A DNA stretch of 9,319 bases, from the NCBI GenBank assembly GCA_900756945.1, contig CAAELZ010000029.1:1-9319 (forward strand), given 5' to 3'. The position numbers and the translations under genes were made by a program. Positions 1-7,303 of the stretch are shown one piece after another. Each line of letters starts with the position of its first letter. Position 1 is the first letter of the stretch. A model generated the notes under the pieces. That model saw only the letters and a program-made list of their open reading frames with translations, was not told the DNA's origin and did no database searches. The DNA is from an uncultured Collinsella sp. (GTDB lineage Bacteria > Actinomycetota > Coriobacteriia > Coriobacteriales > Coriobacteriaceae).

Positions 1-222
1 GAGGCGATAGCCAGGTGCCGGGAGCTATTTCCGCGTTGCGCTAGCTGCGGAAACGCGGGGTCGGTTCAGGCTGTTGCGTTGAGATTGAAAATCAACCCGC
101 GTGTCACAGCGGAGCTGATTCAGTTGAGATTGCCTGAACATTCCGCCCCTCTTTACGCCCTCGGGTATACTCAAAAGCTACTGATTCGATTTGATGCCCA
201 GCAACAGCAGAGGGGATAGTAT
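1..222. other. 5' flank of asnB, no confident gene
   Basis: I find no gene here that I can defend. The frame starting at base 1 is open from the window edge to a TAG at 217-219, but its product resembles no family I know, and the run contains the likely asnB -10 element. The other two forward frames close at 8-10 and 41-43, so an upstream gene may end in either. Structure seen: TTTCCGC (28-34) can pair with GCGGAAA (47-53), while the overlapping CCGCGTT (31-37) can pair with AACGCGG (52-58), giving mutually exclusive 7-bp stems. The 10-mer GTTGAGATTG occurs at 78-87 and 123-132. No T-box or known riboswitch core is recognisable. Confidence 0.4.
166..171 (+). promoter_or_regulatory. Probable asnB promoter -10 element
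   Basis: TATACT is one base from the TATAAT consensus and lies 52 bases before the asnB ATG, leaving a leader of roughly 45 bases. No good -35 box stands 16-18 bases upstream: that stretch is C-rich, and TTTACG at 152-157 is too close. An activator or a relaxed -35 would be needed, so the call is moderate. Confidence 0.4.
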
Positions 223-2103
223 ATGTGCGGTTTTGTCGGTTTTGTCGGTGGGACGGATAACCAATCCGAGGTGCTCACCAAGATGATGGACCGCATCGTC
301 CATCGTGGTCCCGACATGGGCGGTCAGTTTATCGACGGCCGCGTTGCCCTCGGCTTCCGCCGCTTGTCGATTCTCGACCTGACCGAGGCTGGCGCCCAAC
401 CTATGGCCAACGAGGACGGTAGCGTCGTCATTGTCTTCAACGGCGAGATCTACAACTTCCAAGAACTCTGTTCCGAGCTCGAGGCCAAGGGCTACAAGTT
501 CCACTGCGGCGCCGACACCGAGAGCCTTCTGCACGGCTACGAGGAGTGGGGCGAGGCAGTACTCGATCGCTTGCGCGGTATGTACGCCTTCGTCATCTGG
601 GACAAGAAGAAGAACAAGCTTTTTGGCGCCCGTGATATCTTTGGCATCAAGCCGCTCTACTACTATCCCATGGCCGATGCGGGCGACGGCGCTCCGGGCG
701 TGCTCTTTGGTTCCGAGATCAAGAGCTTCCTAGACTACCCGCACTTCCACAAGGCGGTCAACAAAAAGGCCCTGCGTCCGTACATGACGCTGCAGTATTC
801 GGCAACCGAGGAGACCTTCTTCGAGGGGGTCTACAAGCTGCCGCCGGCGCATTACTTTACCGTAGACATCCCGACCGGCAAGATGAACATCGAGCGCTAC
901 TGGGATTGCGATTACTCTGCCGTCGAGAAGCCGTTCGAGGAGTACGTCGACGAGCTGGACGAGGTCGTGCACGAGAGCGTCGAGGCCCATCGCATCGCCG
1001 ACGTTAAGGTCGCGTCGTTCCTCTCCGGCGGCGTCGACTCCAGCTACATCGCCGCTTGCCTCATGCCCGACAAGACCTTCTCGGTGGGCTTTGACTACAA
1101 GAACTTCAACGAGACCAACTACGCCAAGGAACTTTCTGACAAGCTCGGCGTCGAGAATGTCCGCAAGATGATAACCGCCGACGAGTTCTTCGGTGCGCTC
1201 GAGGACATCCAGTATCACATGGACGAGCCGCAGTCCAACCTGTCTTCCGTGCCGCTGTGGTTCTTGGCCGAGATGGCCCGCAAGGACGTCACCGTCGTGC
1301 TTTCGGGCGAAGGCGCCGACGAGCTCTTTGGCGGCTACGCCTACTACGAGGACACGGTCCCAGTCCGCAAGTACAAAAAGATGGTGCCGCTGCCCATCCG
1401 TCGCGCGCTCGGTAACCTGGCGTTGCATATGCCGTACTTCAAGGGACATAACTTCCTGGTCAAGGGTGCCGAGATTCCCGAGAAGTCGTTCCTGGGACAG
1501 GCTCTGGTATGGCCGGAGCGCGAGGTCGACGGCGTGCTCAAGCCCGAGTACAACACCGGCGATGGCGCCTTCGAGCTTGCCGCTCCCATCTATGCGCGCG
1601 TGAAGGGTCAGCCCGAGCTGGTCAAGAAGCAGTACCTGGACATGAACATGTGGCTCCCGGGCGACATTCTGCTCAAGGCCGACAAGATGTGCATGGCGCA
1701 CTCGCTGGAGCTGCGCGTGCCCTTCCTGGACCGCAAAGTCATGGAGTTCGCCGAGCACATTCCCGACCGCTACCGCATCAACGAGAACGGCAACAAACAG
1801 GTACTCCGCCACGCTGCCAACAAGTCGCTGCCCGATGAGTGGGCCACCCGTCCCAAGGTGGGCTTCCCGGTGCCGATTGTCTACTGGCTGCGCGAGCAAA
1901 AGTGGTACGACTATGTCAAGGAGTACTTCACCGCGCCGTGGGCAAGCGAGTTCTTCGATACCGACGAGCTCATGCACCTGCTCGATCTGCACTTTGCGGG
2001 CAAGGGCGATTTCCAGCGCAAGATCTATACGCCGCTCGTGTTCCTGGTGTGGTACAAGCGCTTCTTTATCGACGAGGACCAGCCCGCTGTTCAGGCTGCC
2101 TAG
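223..2103 (+). CDS. asnB: Glutamine-dependent asparagine synthetase (AsnB family)
   Basis: The 626-residue cytoplasmic enzyme is predicted to transfer ammonia from glutamine to an aspartyl-AMP intermediate, using ATP. The N-terminal class II glutaminase domain has the nucleophile Cys2 (MCGFVGF), the RRLSILDL stretch and NGEIYN at residues 73-78. The synthetase domain has the pyrophosphate-binding loop SGGVDSS at 268-274 and the LSGEGADELFGG motif at 360-371. Length and domain order match bacterial AsnB. The ATG is fixed by Cys2, which must be exposed by Met removal, and by AGAGGGG at 209-215. The gene is monocistronic, between its own -10 element and a terminator. Related enzymes (Bacillus AsnB, Corynebacterium LtsA, Lactococcus AsnH) amidate peptidoglycan precursors instead of free aspartate. 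The sequence alone does not decide the acceptor, and murE next door keeps the wall option open. Confidence 0.93.
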   Translation: MCGFVGFVGGTDNQSEVLTKMMDRIVHRGPDMGGQFIDGRVALGFRRLSILDLTEAGAQPMANEDGSVVIVFNGEIYNFQELCSELEAKGYKFHCGADTESLLHGYEEWGEAVLDRLRGMYAFVIWDKKKNKLFGARDIFGIKPLYYYPMADAGDGAPGVLFGSEIKSFLDYPHFHKAVNKKALRPYMTLQYSATEETFFEGVYKLPPAHYFTVDIPTGKMNIERYWDCDYSAVEKPFEEYVDELDEVVHESVEAHRIADVKVASFLSGGVDSSYIAACLMPDKTFSVGFDYKNFNETNYAKELSDKLGVENVRKMITADEFFGALEDIQYHMDEPQSNLSSVPLWFLAEMARKDVTVVLSGEGADELFGGYAYYEDTVPVRKYKKMVPLPIRRALGNLALHMPYFKGHNFLVKGAEIPEKSFLGQALVWPEREVDGVLKPEYNTGDGAFELAAPIYARVKGQPELVKKQYLDMNMWLPGDILLKADKMCMAHSLELRVPFLDRKVMEFAEHIPDRYRINENGNKQVLRHAANKSLPDEWATRPKVGFPVPIVYWLREQKWYDYVKEYFTAPWASEFFDTDELMHLLDLHFAGKGDFQRKIYTPLVFLVWYKRFFIDEDQPAVQAA

Positions 2104-2128
2104 CCTCGGCTTACGAACGCCTGCGCGT

Positions 2129-2153
2129 AACGGCTCCTCCGGGAGCCGTTTTT
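2129..2153 (+). terminator. Intrinsic terminator after asnB
   Basis: A perfect 9-bp stem, AACGGCTCC (2129-2137) with GGAGCCGTT (2142-2150), is closed by the tetraloop TCCG and runs into TTTTT (2149-2153). It starts 26 bases after the asnB stop codon and has all the parts of a Rho-independent terminator. Confidence 0.92.
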
Positions 2154-2180
2154 GCGTGGGTGCGTTTCAGTTACTATAAA
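2152..2180 (+). promoter_or_regulatory. Probable promoter of the murE operon
   Basis: TTGCGT (2152-2157) and TATAAA (2175-2180) are separated by 17 bases, giving a fair sigma-70-type promoter. Its -35 box begins inside the T-run of the asnB terminator. Transcription would start near 2187, leaving a leader of about 30 bases before the murE ATG. TACTAT at 2173-2178 is an alternative -10. Confidence 0.55.
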
Positions 2181-2215
2181 AACCGTCCCTGCCAAATGGC
2201 TGAGAAAGGCGAAAG

Positions 2216-3778
2216 ATGCACCATTCGGATTCCGCGACCGTGACCACGGTCGATACGCTTGCCAAGCTTCTCGATGTGTGCGGCGAGCTGCGCGCATCAG
2301 AGCAGGTTGACGAGCGTGCCGTGACCGGCTGCTCGTTTGATTCGCGCGCGGTCTCGGCAGGTGACGTGTTCTTTTGCAAAGGCGCTGCCTTTAAGCCCGC
2401 GTTTTTGAGTATGGCGCTCGATGCGGGCGCCGTCGCATTTGTGTGCGAGGAGTCGCTGGTCGAGTCTCTGGAGCCGCTGGCGAAGGAGAACGGCGCGGCG
2501 ATGCTGGTCGTGGACAGCGTCCGCACGGCCATGGCCCTGTTGCCGCCGGAGGTCTACGACCGTCCCGACCACGACGTCAAGATCGTGGGCATCACCGGCA
2601 CCAAGGGAAAGACCACGGCCGCTTTTATGCTCCAGTCGATTATCAAAGCGGCGGGCGAGTCCTGCGGCATGATCGGCTCGGTGAGTACCGACGATGGTAT
2701 CGAGTGCTACGAGAGCACCAATACTACGCCCGAGGCCCCCGAGGTCTGGCGCCATATCGCCAACTGCCGCACGTCCGGTCGCCAGTCCATGGTCATGGAG
2801 GTCTCGAGCCAGGCACTCAAGTACCAACGCGTCGAGAATCTGCCGTTTGACGTGGCGTGCTTCCTCAACATCGGCCGTGACCACATCTCACCGATCGAAC
2901 ACCCCACGTTTGAGGATTATTTTGAGAGCAAACTCAGGATCTTTGACCAGGCAAAGACCGCCGTGGTGAATCTGGGCACCGAAGAGGTTGACCGTGTGCT
3001 GGAGGCAGCGTCGACGGCCGAGCGCTTGGTGACCGTTGGCGTCGAGCATCCCGAGGCAAGCCTGTGGGCGAGCGATGTGCGCATGGTCGGCTTTAACATC
3101 GAGTTTAACCTGCATGGCCTGTGTGCCGACGAGTCCGAGGCGGGGGAGAAGGTCCTGCTGGGCATCGCGGGCGACTTTAACGTGGAAAACGCGCTGGTCG
3201 CTATCGCCGCTGCGCGCGAGATCGGCATCGGTATCGAAGCTATCAAGAAGGGCCTCTCCAAACTGCGTGTGCCGGGCCGTATGGAGGTCGTGGAGTCGAA
3301 GGACGGCCGCGTGATCTGCGTCGTTGACTACGCTCACAACCAGCTTTCGTTCCGGTCGCTTTTCTCGTCGGTCAAGCGCGCGTTTCCCACTAGTCCAGTC
3401 GTTGCAGTGTTTGGCGCTGCCGGCGGCAAGGCGCAGGAGCGCCGCGAGCAGCTTCCGCGCGAGGCCGCACCATATTCCGACCTGATGATCTTTACCAACG
3501 AGGACCCGGCTCACGAGGATCCCATGAAGGTCTGTCGCGAGCTTGCCAAACATGTTCCCGACGATACGCCGAACAAGATCATCCTCGATCGCGAGGCTGC
3601 CGTGCATGCGGCGTTCAAGGCGGCGCGCGAGGAGTACGTCAACCCCGATGCTCCCACCATTGTCTTGCTGCTGGCAAAGGGTGACGAGGAGCTCATGCAC
3701 GTGGGCGACGAGTTCGTGCCCATCGAGAGCGACCTTTCGTTGGCCAATCGCCTGATCGATGTTACCCAGTTTGACTAA
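2216..3778 (+). CDS. murE: UDP-MurNAc-tripeptide synthetase, lysine-type MurE
   Basis: This Mur ligase (520 residues) is predicted to add the third, dibasic amino acid to UDP-MurNAc-L-Ala-D-Glu in the cytoplasm, using ATP. The N-terminal UDP-binding domain has SFDSRAVSAGD. The ATP loop is GTKGKTT (128-134). EVSSQALKYQRV and DHISPIEHP (222-230) follow, with Lys239 in YFESK as the likely carbamylated metal-site lysine. The C-terminal domain has PGRMEV, DYAHN and GGKAQERRE. Diaminopimelate enzymes carry DNPR at the specificity site; here it is EDPAHEDPM (429-437), without the Arg. DHISPIEHP-type wording, YAHN and DP-x-x-EDPM are features I recall from streptococcal lysine-adding MurE. L-lysine is therefore the first guess; ornithine is possible. 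The ATG follows GAAAGG (2203-2208). It heads the murE-HAD-murI-rph run. Confidence 0.88.
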   Translation: MHHSDSATVTTVDTLAKLLDVCGELRASEQVDERAVTGCSFDSRAVSAGDVFFCKGAAFKPAFLSMALDAGAVAFVCEESLVESLEPLAKENGAAMLVVDSVRTAMALLPPEVYDRPDHDVKIVGITGTKGKTTAAFMLQSIIKAAGESCGMIGSVSTDDGIECYESTNTTPEAPEVWRHIANCRTSGRQSMVMEVSSQALKYQRVENLPFDVACFLNIGRDHISPIEHPTFEDYFESKLRIFDQAKTAVVNLGTEEVDRVLEAASTAERLVTVGVEHPEASLWASDVRMVGFNIEFNLHGLCADESEAGEKVLLGIAGDFNVENALVAIAAAREIGIGIEAIKKGLSKLRVPGRMEVVESKDGRVICVVDYAHNQLSFRSLFSSVKRAFPTSPVVAVFGAAGGKAQERREQLPREAAPYSDLMIFTNEDPAHEDPMKVCRELAKHVPDDTPNKIILDREAAVHAAFKAAREEYVNPDAPTIVLLLAKGDEELMHVGDEFVPIESDLSLANRLIDVTQFD

Positions 3779-3787
3779 TGAACCATG

Positions 3788-3820
3788 ATGGCGGCGGCGC
3801 CCTGAGTGCGCTGTCGCCAT
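3788..3820. repeat. Strong hairpin between murE and the HAD gene
   Basis: ATGGCGGCGGCGC (3788-3800) pairs with GCGCTGTCGCCAT (3808-3820) over 13 positions, two of them G-U on the + strand, around a 7-base loop. It begins 10 bases after the murE stop. No T-run follows on either strand, so it is not a standard intrinsic terminator. It may slow transcription, protect the murE mRNA 3' end or mark a processing site. Confidence 0.6.
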
Positions 3821-3884
3821 AAACGTGTTCCCTCAATCAAAACATGCCGTCCAAGCCCAAACCCTTCTACGTAATGGAGTGACC

Positions 3885-4850
3885 ATGTCCCACAATACCC
3901 TGCCGACCGTCGCTGAGCTTTCGGGCGAGATGCGCGAGCGTCTTGCCAAGGTTAAGTACGTCTTTACCGACCTGGACGCCACCATGCTCGCGCCCGGCTC
4001 GTGCGTGCTGCGCGACAACGACGGCAATCCCTCGACCAAGCTCGTCGAGGCTGTCGTGGCACTTGCCCGCGCCGGCATCCAGGTGGTTCCCACCTCGGGC
4101 CGCAACCGTACCATGATCCACGAGGACGCGCGCGTGCTCGGCCTCAACTCCTACATTGGTGAGATGGGCGGCCTGGTCATGTACGACCTCAAAGCCAACG
4201 ATTGGGAGTATCTGACCGGCGACATGCCTTACGACCCCGCCTGCGGCCTCACGCCGCATCAGGTGATCGAGCAGACTGGCGTGTGCGAGAAGATTCTCGC
4301 CCGCTGGCCGCATAAGATCGAGTACCACAACGACATGTCGACTGGCTACAAATACCGTGAGGTCACCGTCGGCATGCGCGGCGATGTGCCCGACGACGAG
4401 GTCCAGGCCATTCTTGACGAGGCCGGCTGCGGCTTGGTCTGGGCCTGCAACGGCCACCTGACACATCTGTCCAAGCCGACGACGCTCGAGCTCGAACGCG
4501 TCGAGGATGGCCGCGCGTTTAACATCAATCCCGCCGGCCTCAACAAGGGCGTTGCCATCGCGCGTTTCTGCGAGCACCTAGGGATCGAGCGCGAGGAGAC
4601 GCTCGCGCTCGGCGATTCCGAGTCCGACTTCTACATGGCTGACCACGTGGGCACGTTCTGCCTGGTCGAGAACGGTTTGACCAGCGCCGGCGCGCCCGAG
4701 TTCCTGGATACCTGCGATAACGCCTACGTCACGCGCGGCAAGATTGTCGACGGCTGGGCGGCAACGGCAGAGCTGCTCGTCGCGGCTCGTTCGCAGCGCG
4801 GTCCTATCGTTCTGAGCCATATCTTTTCGAGAGAGAATCTGGTGAGGTAA
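3885..4850 (+). CDS. HAD-superfamily hydrolase, probable Cof-type sugar-phosphate phosphatase
   Basis: The 321-residue cytoplasmic protein carries all four HAD motifs. Motif I is DLDAT (residues 29-33), with Asp29 the expected nucleophile and Asp31 the acid/base; Ala replaces the usual Gly. Motif II is TSGR (70-73), motif III is Lys221 in GLNKG, and motif IV is GDSESD (243-248). A cap of roughly 110 residues lies between motifs II and III, the layout of Cof/type IIB phosphatases. GEMGG after motif II resembles the ENGA-like stretch of phosphoglycerate-sugar phosphatases, but the substrate cannot be read from sequence. I chose the ATG at 3885 because GGAG (3876-3879) precedes it. An in-frame GTG at 3825 would add 20 residues but has no ribosome site. 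The stop overlaps the murI start by one base, implying coupled translation. Confidence 0.85.
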   Translation: MSHNTLPTVAELSGEMRERLAKVKYVFTDLDATMLAPGSCVLRDNDGNPSTKLVEAVVALARAGIQVVPTSGRNRTMIHEDARVLGLNSYIGEMGGLVMYDLKANDWEYLTGDMPYDPACGLTPHQVIEQTGVCEKILARWPHKIEYHNDMSTGYKYREVTVGMRGDVPDDEVQAILDEAGCGLVWACNGHLTHLSKPTTLELERVEDGRAFNINPAGLNKGVAIARFCEHLGIEREETLALGDSESDFYMADHVGTFCLVENGLTSAGAPEFLDTCDNAYVTRGKIVDGWAATAELLVAARSQRGPIVLSHIFSRENLVR

Positions 4851-5734
4851 TGTCCGATATCGAGAATCTGGCCGGGGACACGCGCCCCATTGGCGTGTTC
4901 GACTCGGGCCTGGGCGGTCTGACGGTTGCGCGCGCGATTGCGACGGCGTTGCCGCACGAGTCCGTCTACTACTTTGGCGACACCAAACGCTGCCCGTATG
5001 GCACCCGCACCGAGGACGAGGTGCGTTCGTTTGCACTGCAGGCGGGCCGTTGGCTGTCGAAGCACGACGTCAAGATCATGGTCATCGCCTGCAATACAGC
5101 GACCGCTGCGGCCTTGCGTTTGGCCCAGCAGGTGCTCGACGTCCCCGTCATCGGTGTGATCGCACCGGGCGCACGCGCGGCAATCAACAGCACCCGCACG
5201 CGCCGGGTGGGCGTGCTCGCCACCAACCTCACCATTCGCTCGGGTGCTTACACGCGCGCCATTCAGGACCTGGATGCCGGTGTTGACGTATACGGCTGCC
5301 CTGCCTCGAGCTTTGTCGAGGTCGTTGAGCACGAGCTCGCCTCGGGTGCGCATCTGCAGGAGCAGTGGCTTGAGAACGAGGACATCTTCGATACGCCTGC
5401 CGTGCGTGCGCTGGTGGGTGCCACGGTTGAGCCGCTGCGCGACCACGGTATCGATACCGTGGTGCTCGGCTGTACGCATTTTCCGCTGTTGGTGGGACCT
5501 ATCCGCCATGCGCTGGGGCCTGGGGTGCGCGTCGTGAGTTCCGCCGAGGAGACCACGCGCGAGCTGACCGATATCCTCACGCGCCGCGAGCAGCTGGCGG
5601 GCGATACCGCCGAGCCGCAGCATCGCTTTGCCACCACGTCTGACAACATTGCCGAGTTTGCGGTGGCGGGTAGCTTTATCTTTGGCCAGCCGCTCAAGAG
5701 CATTGAGCATATCGATATCGACGAACTGGAATAG
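4850..5734 (+). CDS. murI: Glutamate racemase
   Basis: This enzyme (294 residues) converts L- to D-glutamate, the second residue of the peptidoglycan stem peptide, without a cofactor. Family signatures are complete: FDSGLGG with Asp18-Ser19, YFGDTKRCPYG (41-51), the first catalytic cysteine in ACNTA (Cys81), GCPASSFVEVVE, and the second cysteine with its His in LGCTHFPLL (Cys208, His210). The ATG shares its A with the TAA of the HAD gene. The only nearby ribosome-site match, GGTGAGG at 4841-4847, is just 2 bases from the ATG, so translation probably depends on coupling. About 12 residues precede the conserved core and offer no alternative start. Co-location with murE fits a wall-precursor role. 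Confidence 0.95.
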   Translation: MSDIENLAGDTRPIGVFDSGLGGLTVARAIATALPHESVYYFGDTKRCPYGTRTEDEVRSFALQAGRWLSKHDVKIMVIACNTATAAALRLAQQVLDVPVIGVIAPGARAAINSTRTRRVGVLATNLTIRSGAYTRAIQDLDAGVDVYGCPASSFVEVVEHELASGAHLQEQWLENEDIFDTPAVRALVGATVEPLRDHGIDTVVLGCTHFPLLVGPIRHALGPGVRVVSSAEETTRELTDILTRREQLAGDTAEPQHRFATTSDNIAEFAVAGSFIFGQPLKSIEHIDIDELE

Positions 5735-5789
5735 ATATAAGGGCACCGACCAAAGGCTCACGTCCACCTTTTGCCGAAAGGATTTTTCT

Positions 5790-6515
5790 ATGGAGTATAT
5801 GCAGGTCAATCGCGCCAACGGCCGCGCCGCCGATGAGTTGCGCCCCATCAAGCTTACTCGCGGTGTCATGAAGCACGCCCACGGTTCGTGCCTGGCCGAG
5901 TTTGGCGATACGCGCGTGCTGTGCGCTGCCACCATCGAGGAGGGCGTGCCGGGCTGGCGCAAGGGCGCCAAGGCCGGTTGGGTAACGGCGGAGTATGCCA
6001 TGCTGCCGGCATCGACCGGCAAGCGCTGCAAGCGCGAGCACGCCAACCGCAAGGGTCGCTCCATGGAGATTGAGCGCCTCATTGGCCGCAGCCTGCGTAC
6101 CGTCGTCAACATGAAGGCGCTCGGCGAGTATACCATTACCGTCGACTGCGATGTGATTCAGGCCGATGGCGGCACGCGTACGGCGAGCATTACCGGCGCC
6201 TGGGTGGCGCTGCACGACGCCCTCGCCATGTGGGTCGAGGCGGGCAAGATCGAGCGCATCCCGCTCACGGGCCAGGTTGCTGCCATCTCTATGGGCGTTG
6301 TCGACGGCAATACGCTGCTTGACCTCGATTATTCCGAGGACAGCCATGCCGAAGTCGACATGAACCTCGTCGCCACCGACACCGGTGAGATGATCGAGCT
6401 CCAGGGCACCGGCGAGCAGGCGCCCTTTGACCGTAAGCGCCTCAACGCCCTGCTCGACCTGGGCGACAAAGGCATCGCCGAGCTCATCGAGCTCCAGCGC
6501 CAGGCCCTCGCCTAA
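5790..6515 (+). CDS. rph: Ribonuclease PH
   Basis: A 241-residue phosphate-dependent 3'-5' exoribonuclease that trims tRNA 3' ends; the family normally forms hexameric rings. Visible family blocks are the N-terminal NRANGRAADELRPIKL, AEYAMLPAST, GRSMEIERLIGRSLR, the phosphate-site region DGGTRT (126-131) followed by ASITGAW, and PLTGQVAAISMG. Length is standard. An in-frame open stretch reaches back to 5628 inside murI, but the ATG at 5790 is chosen because AAAGGA (5777-5782) stands 7 bases before it and the protein then starts at the usual place. It lies 55 bases after murI, with no promoter obvious between them. Its stop codon lies within the terminator stem that follows. Confidence 0.95.
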   Translation: MEYMQVNRANGRAADELRPIKLTRGVMKHAHGSCLAEFGDTRVLCAATIEEGVPGWRKGAKAGWVTAEYAMLPASTGKRCKREHANRKGRSMEIERLIGRSLRTVVNMKALGEYTITVDCDVIQADGGTRTASITGAWVALHDALAMWVEAGKIERIPLTGQVAAISMGVVDGNTLLDLDYSEDSHAEVDMNLVATDTGEMIELQGTGEQAPFDRKRLNALLDLGDKGIAELIELQRQALA

Positions 6516-6554
6516 CCTGCCAAAAAGGGACAGGTTTATTTTGGCAGGTTTTAT
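6514..6554 (+). terminator. Terminator hairpin overlapping the rph stop codon
   Basis: AACCTGCCAAAA (6514-6525) pairs perfectly with TTTTGGCAGGTT (6539-6550), a 12-bp stem with a 13-base loop; TTTTAT (6549-6554) follows. The left arm starts inside the rph TAA. The loop and right arm hold GGGACAGGTTTATTTT, a motif that recurs before veg. It works as a terminator by shape, but it may have arisen from a repeat insertion. Confidence 0.75.
6527..6542 (+). repeat. Short dispersed motif, copy 1 (GGGACAGGTTTATTTT)
   Basis: This 16-mer in the rph-rdgB gap matches GGGACGGGGTTTATTT at 7815-7830 apart from one inserted G and an A/G difference. Both copies lie in intergenic DNA and are more AT-rich than their surroundings. 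Similar GGGACAGG-TTTATTTT strings are, from memory, common in repeats tied to single-domain REP-associated transposases, but no transposase gene is present here. Confidence 0.4.
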
Positions 6555-6658
6555 CTGGGAAAACGTCGAAGTATAAGACTGCCGTTGATTGAGAGGGGAG
6601 AGGCGGAGGCCCTCGTCGCCCTCGGCGCGGCATTGCTATAGAGACAAGGAGACCACTC

Positions 6659-7300
6659 ATGGCACTTGAGAAGATCGACATCGACACCCTCGACCCGGCG
6701 GCGACCATTGTCGTGGCAACGGGCAACGCCCATAAGCTCACCGAGATCGAGGCCATTTTGGGCAAGGTCATGCCCGAGGTTCGCTTTGTGGCGCTCGGCC
6801 AGCTGGGCGATTTTGAGGACCCCGAGGAAAACGGCACGACGTTTTTGGAGAACGCCATCATCAAGGCGCAGGCTGCCGTCGAAGAGACGGGGCTCATGGC
6901 CATTGCCGACGATTCGGGCTTGGTCGTCGACGCGCTTGACGGCGAGCCGGGCGTGTATAGCGCGCGCTATGCGGGCGTGCACGGAGACGATGCCGCCAAC
7001 AACGCCAAGCTTCTCGTTAACCTGGAAGGCGTGGCGGACGAGGACCGCACCGCGCGCTTTATGAGCGTCGTTGCGCTTATCGACACGGATGGTCTGGTCA
7101 CCTATGGCGAGGGCGCCTGCGAGGGCGTTATCGCACACGAGGGCCGCGGCGATCACGGCTTTGGCTATGACCCGCTGTTCCTGCCGGTCGACACGCCGGG
7201 CAAGACCATGGCCGAGCTGACGGCGGACGAGAAGAACGCCATCAGCCATCGTTTCCACGCGCTCGAGCATCTGTCCGCCAAACTGACGGGCGAGGAGTAG
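6659..7300 (+). CDS. rdgB: Non-canonical purine NTP pyrophosphatase (RdgB/HAM1 family)
   Basis: The 213-residue cytoplasmic enzyme hydrolyses ITP, dITP and XTP to monophosphates, keeping deaminated purines out of nucleic acids. Motifs in order: ATGNAHKLTEI (20-30), the start of the substrate site; ADDSGL (83-88) with the likely catalytic Asp85; PGVYSARYAG; GFGYDPLF (167-174); and ELTADEKNAISHR near the end. There are about 14 residues ahead of the usual start. The ATG at 6659 is supported by AAGGAGA (6646-6652). It lies 143 bases after rph, behind the terminator hairpin, so it probably needs its own promoter; TATAAG at 6572-6577 is the best, weak, -10 candidate. Only three bases separate it from dtd, so the two are surely co-transcribed. 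Confidence 0.94.
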   Translation: MALEKIDIDTLDPAATIVVATGNAHKLTEIEAILGKVMPEVRFVALGQLGDFEDPEENGTTFLENAIIKAQAAVEETGLMAIADDSGLVVDALDGEPGVYSARYAGVHGDDAANNAKLLVNLEGVADEDRTARFMSVVALIDTDGLVTYGEGACEGVIAHEGRGDHGFGYDPLFLPVDTPGKTMAELTADEKNAISHRFHALEHLSAKLTGEE

Positions 7301-7303
7301 GCC

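Noticed and set aside
1..219. C-terminal fragment of an upstream protein in frame 1
   Set aside because: Seventy-two open codons are not rare in GC-rich DNA, the translation is unrecognisable, and it overlaps the probable asnB -10 element and hairpins. Not excluded, but not supportable.
730..1992. Long minus-strand open frame (420 codons) opposite asnB
   Set aside because: It mirrors a strongly conserved gene. GC-rich third positions leave few stops on the opposite strand, and the product matches no family I know.
3825..3884. Upstream GTG start giving a 341-residue HAD protein
   Set aside because: There is no ribosome site before 3825, whereas ATG 3885 has GGAG; the added residues are not HAD-like.
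5628..5789. Upstream in-frame start for rph inside murI
   Set aside because: It would add 54 residues not found in RNase PH; ATG 5790 has a good ribosome site and gives the family length.
4724..6136. Long minus-strand open frame (470 codons) across the HAD gene, murI and rph
   Set aside because: It spans three recognised genes and their junctions with no plausible product; it is a composition shadow.
6634..6642. TGCTATAGA as an extended -10 promoter for rdgB
   Set aside because: A start site about 7 bases downstream would fall within the rdgB ribosome site, leaving no usable leader.
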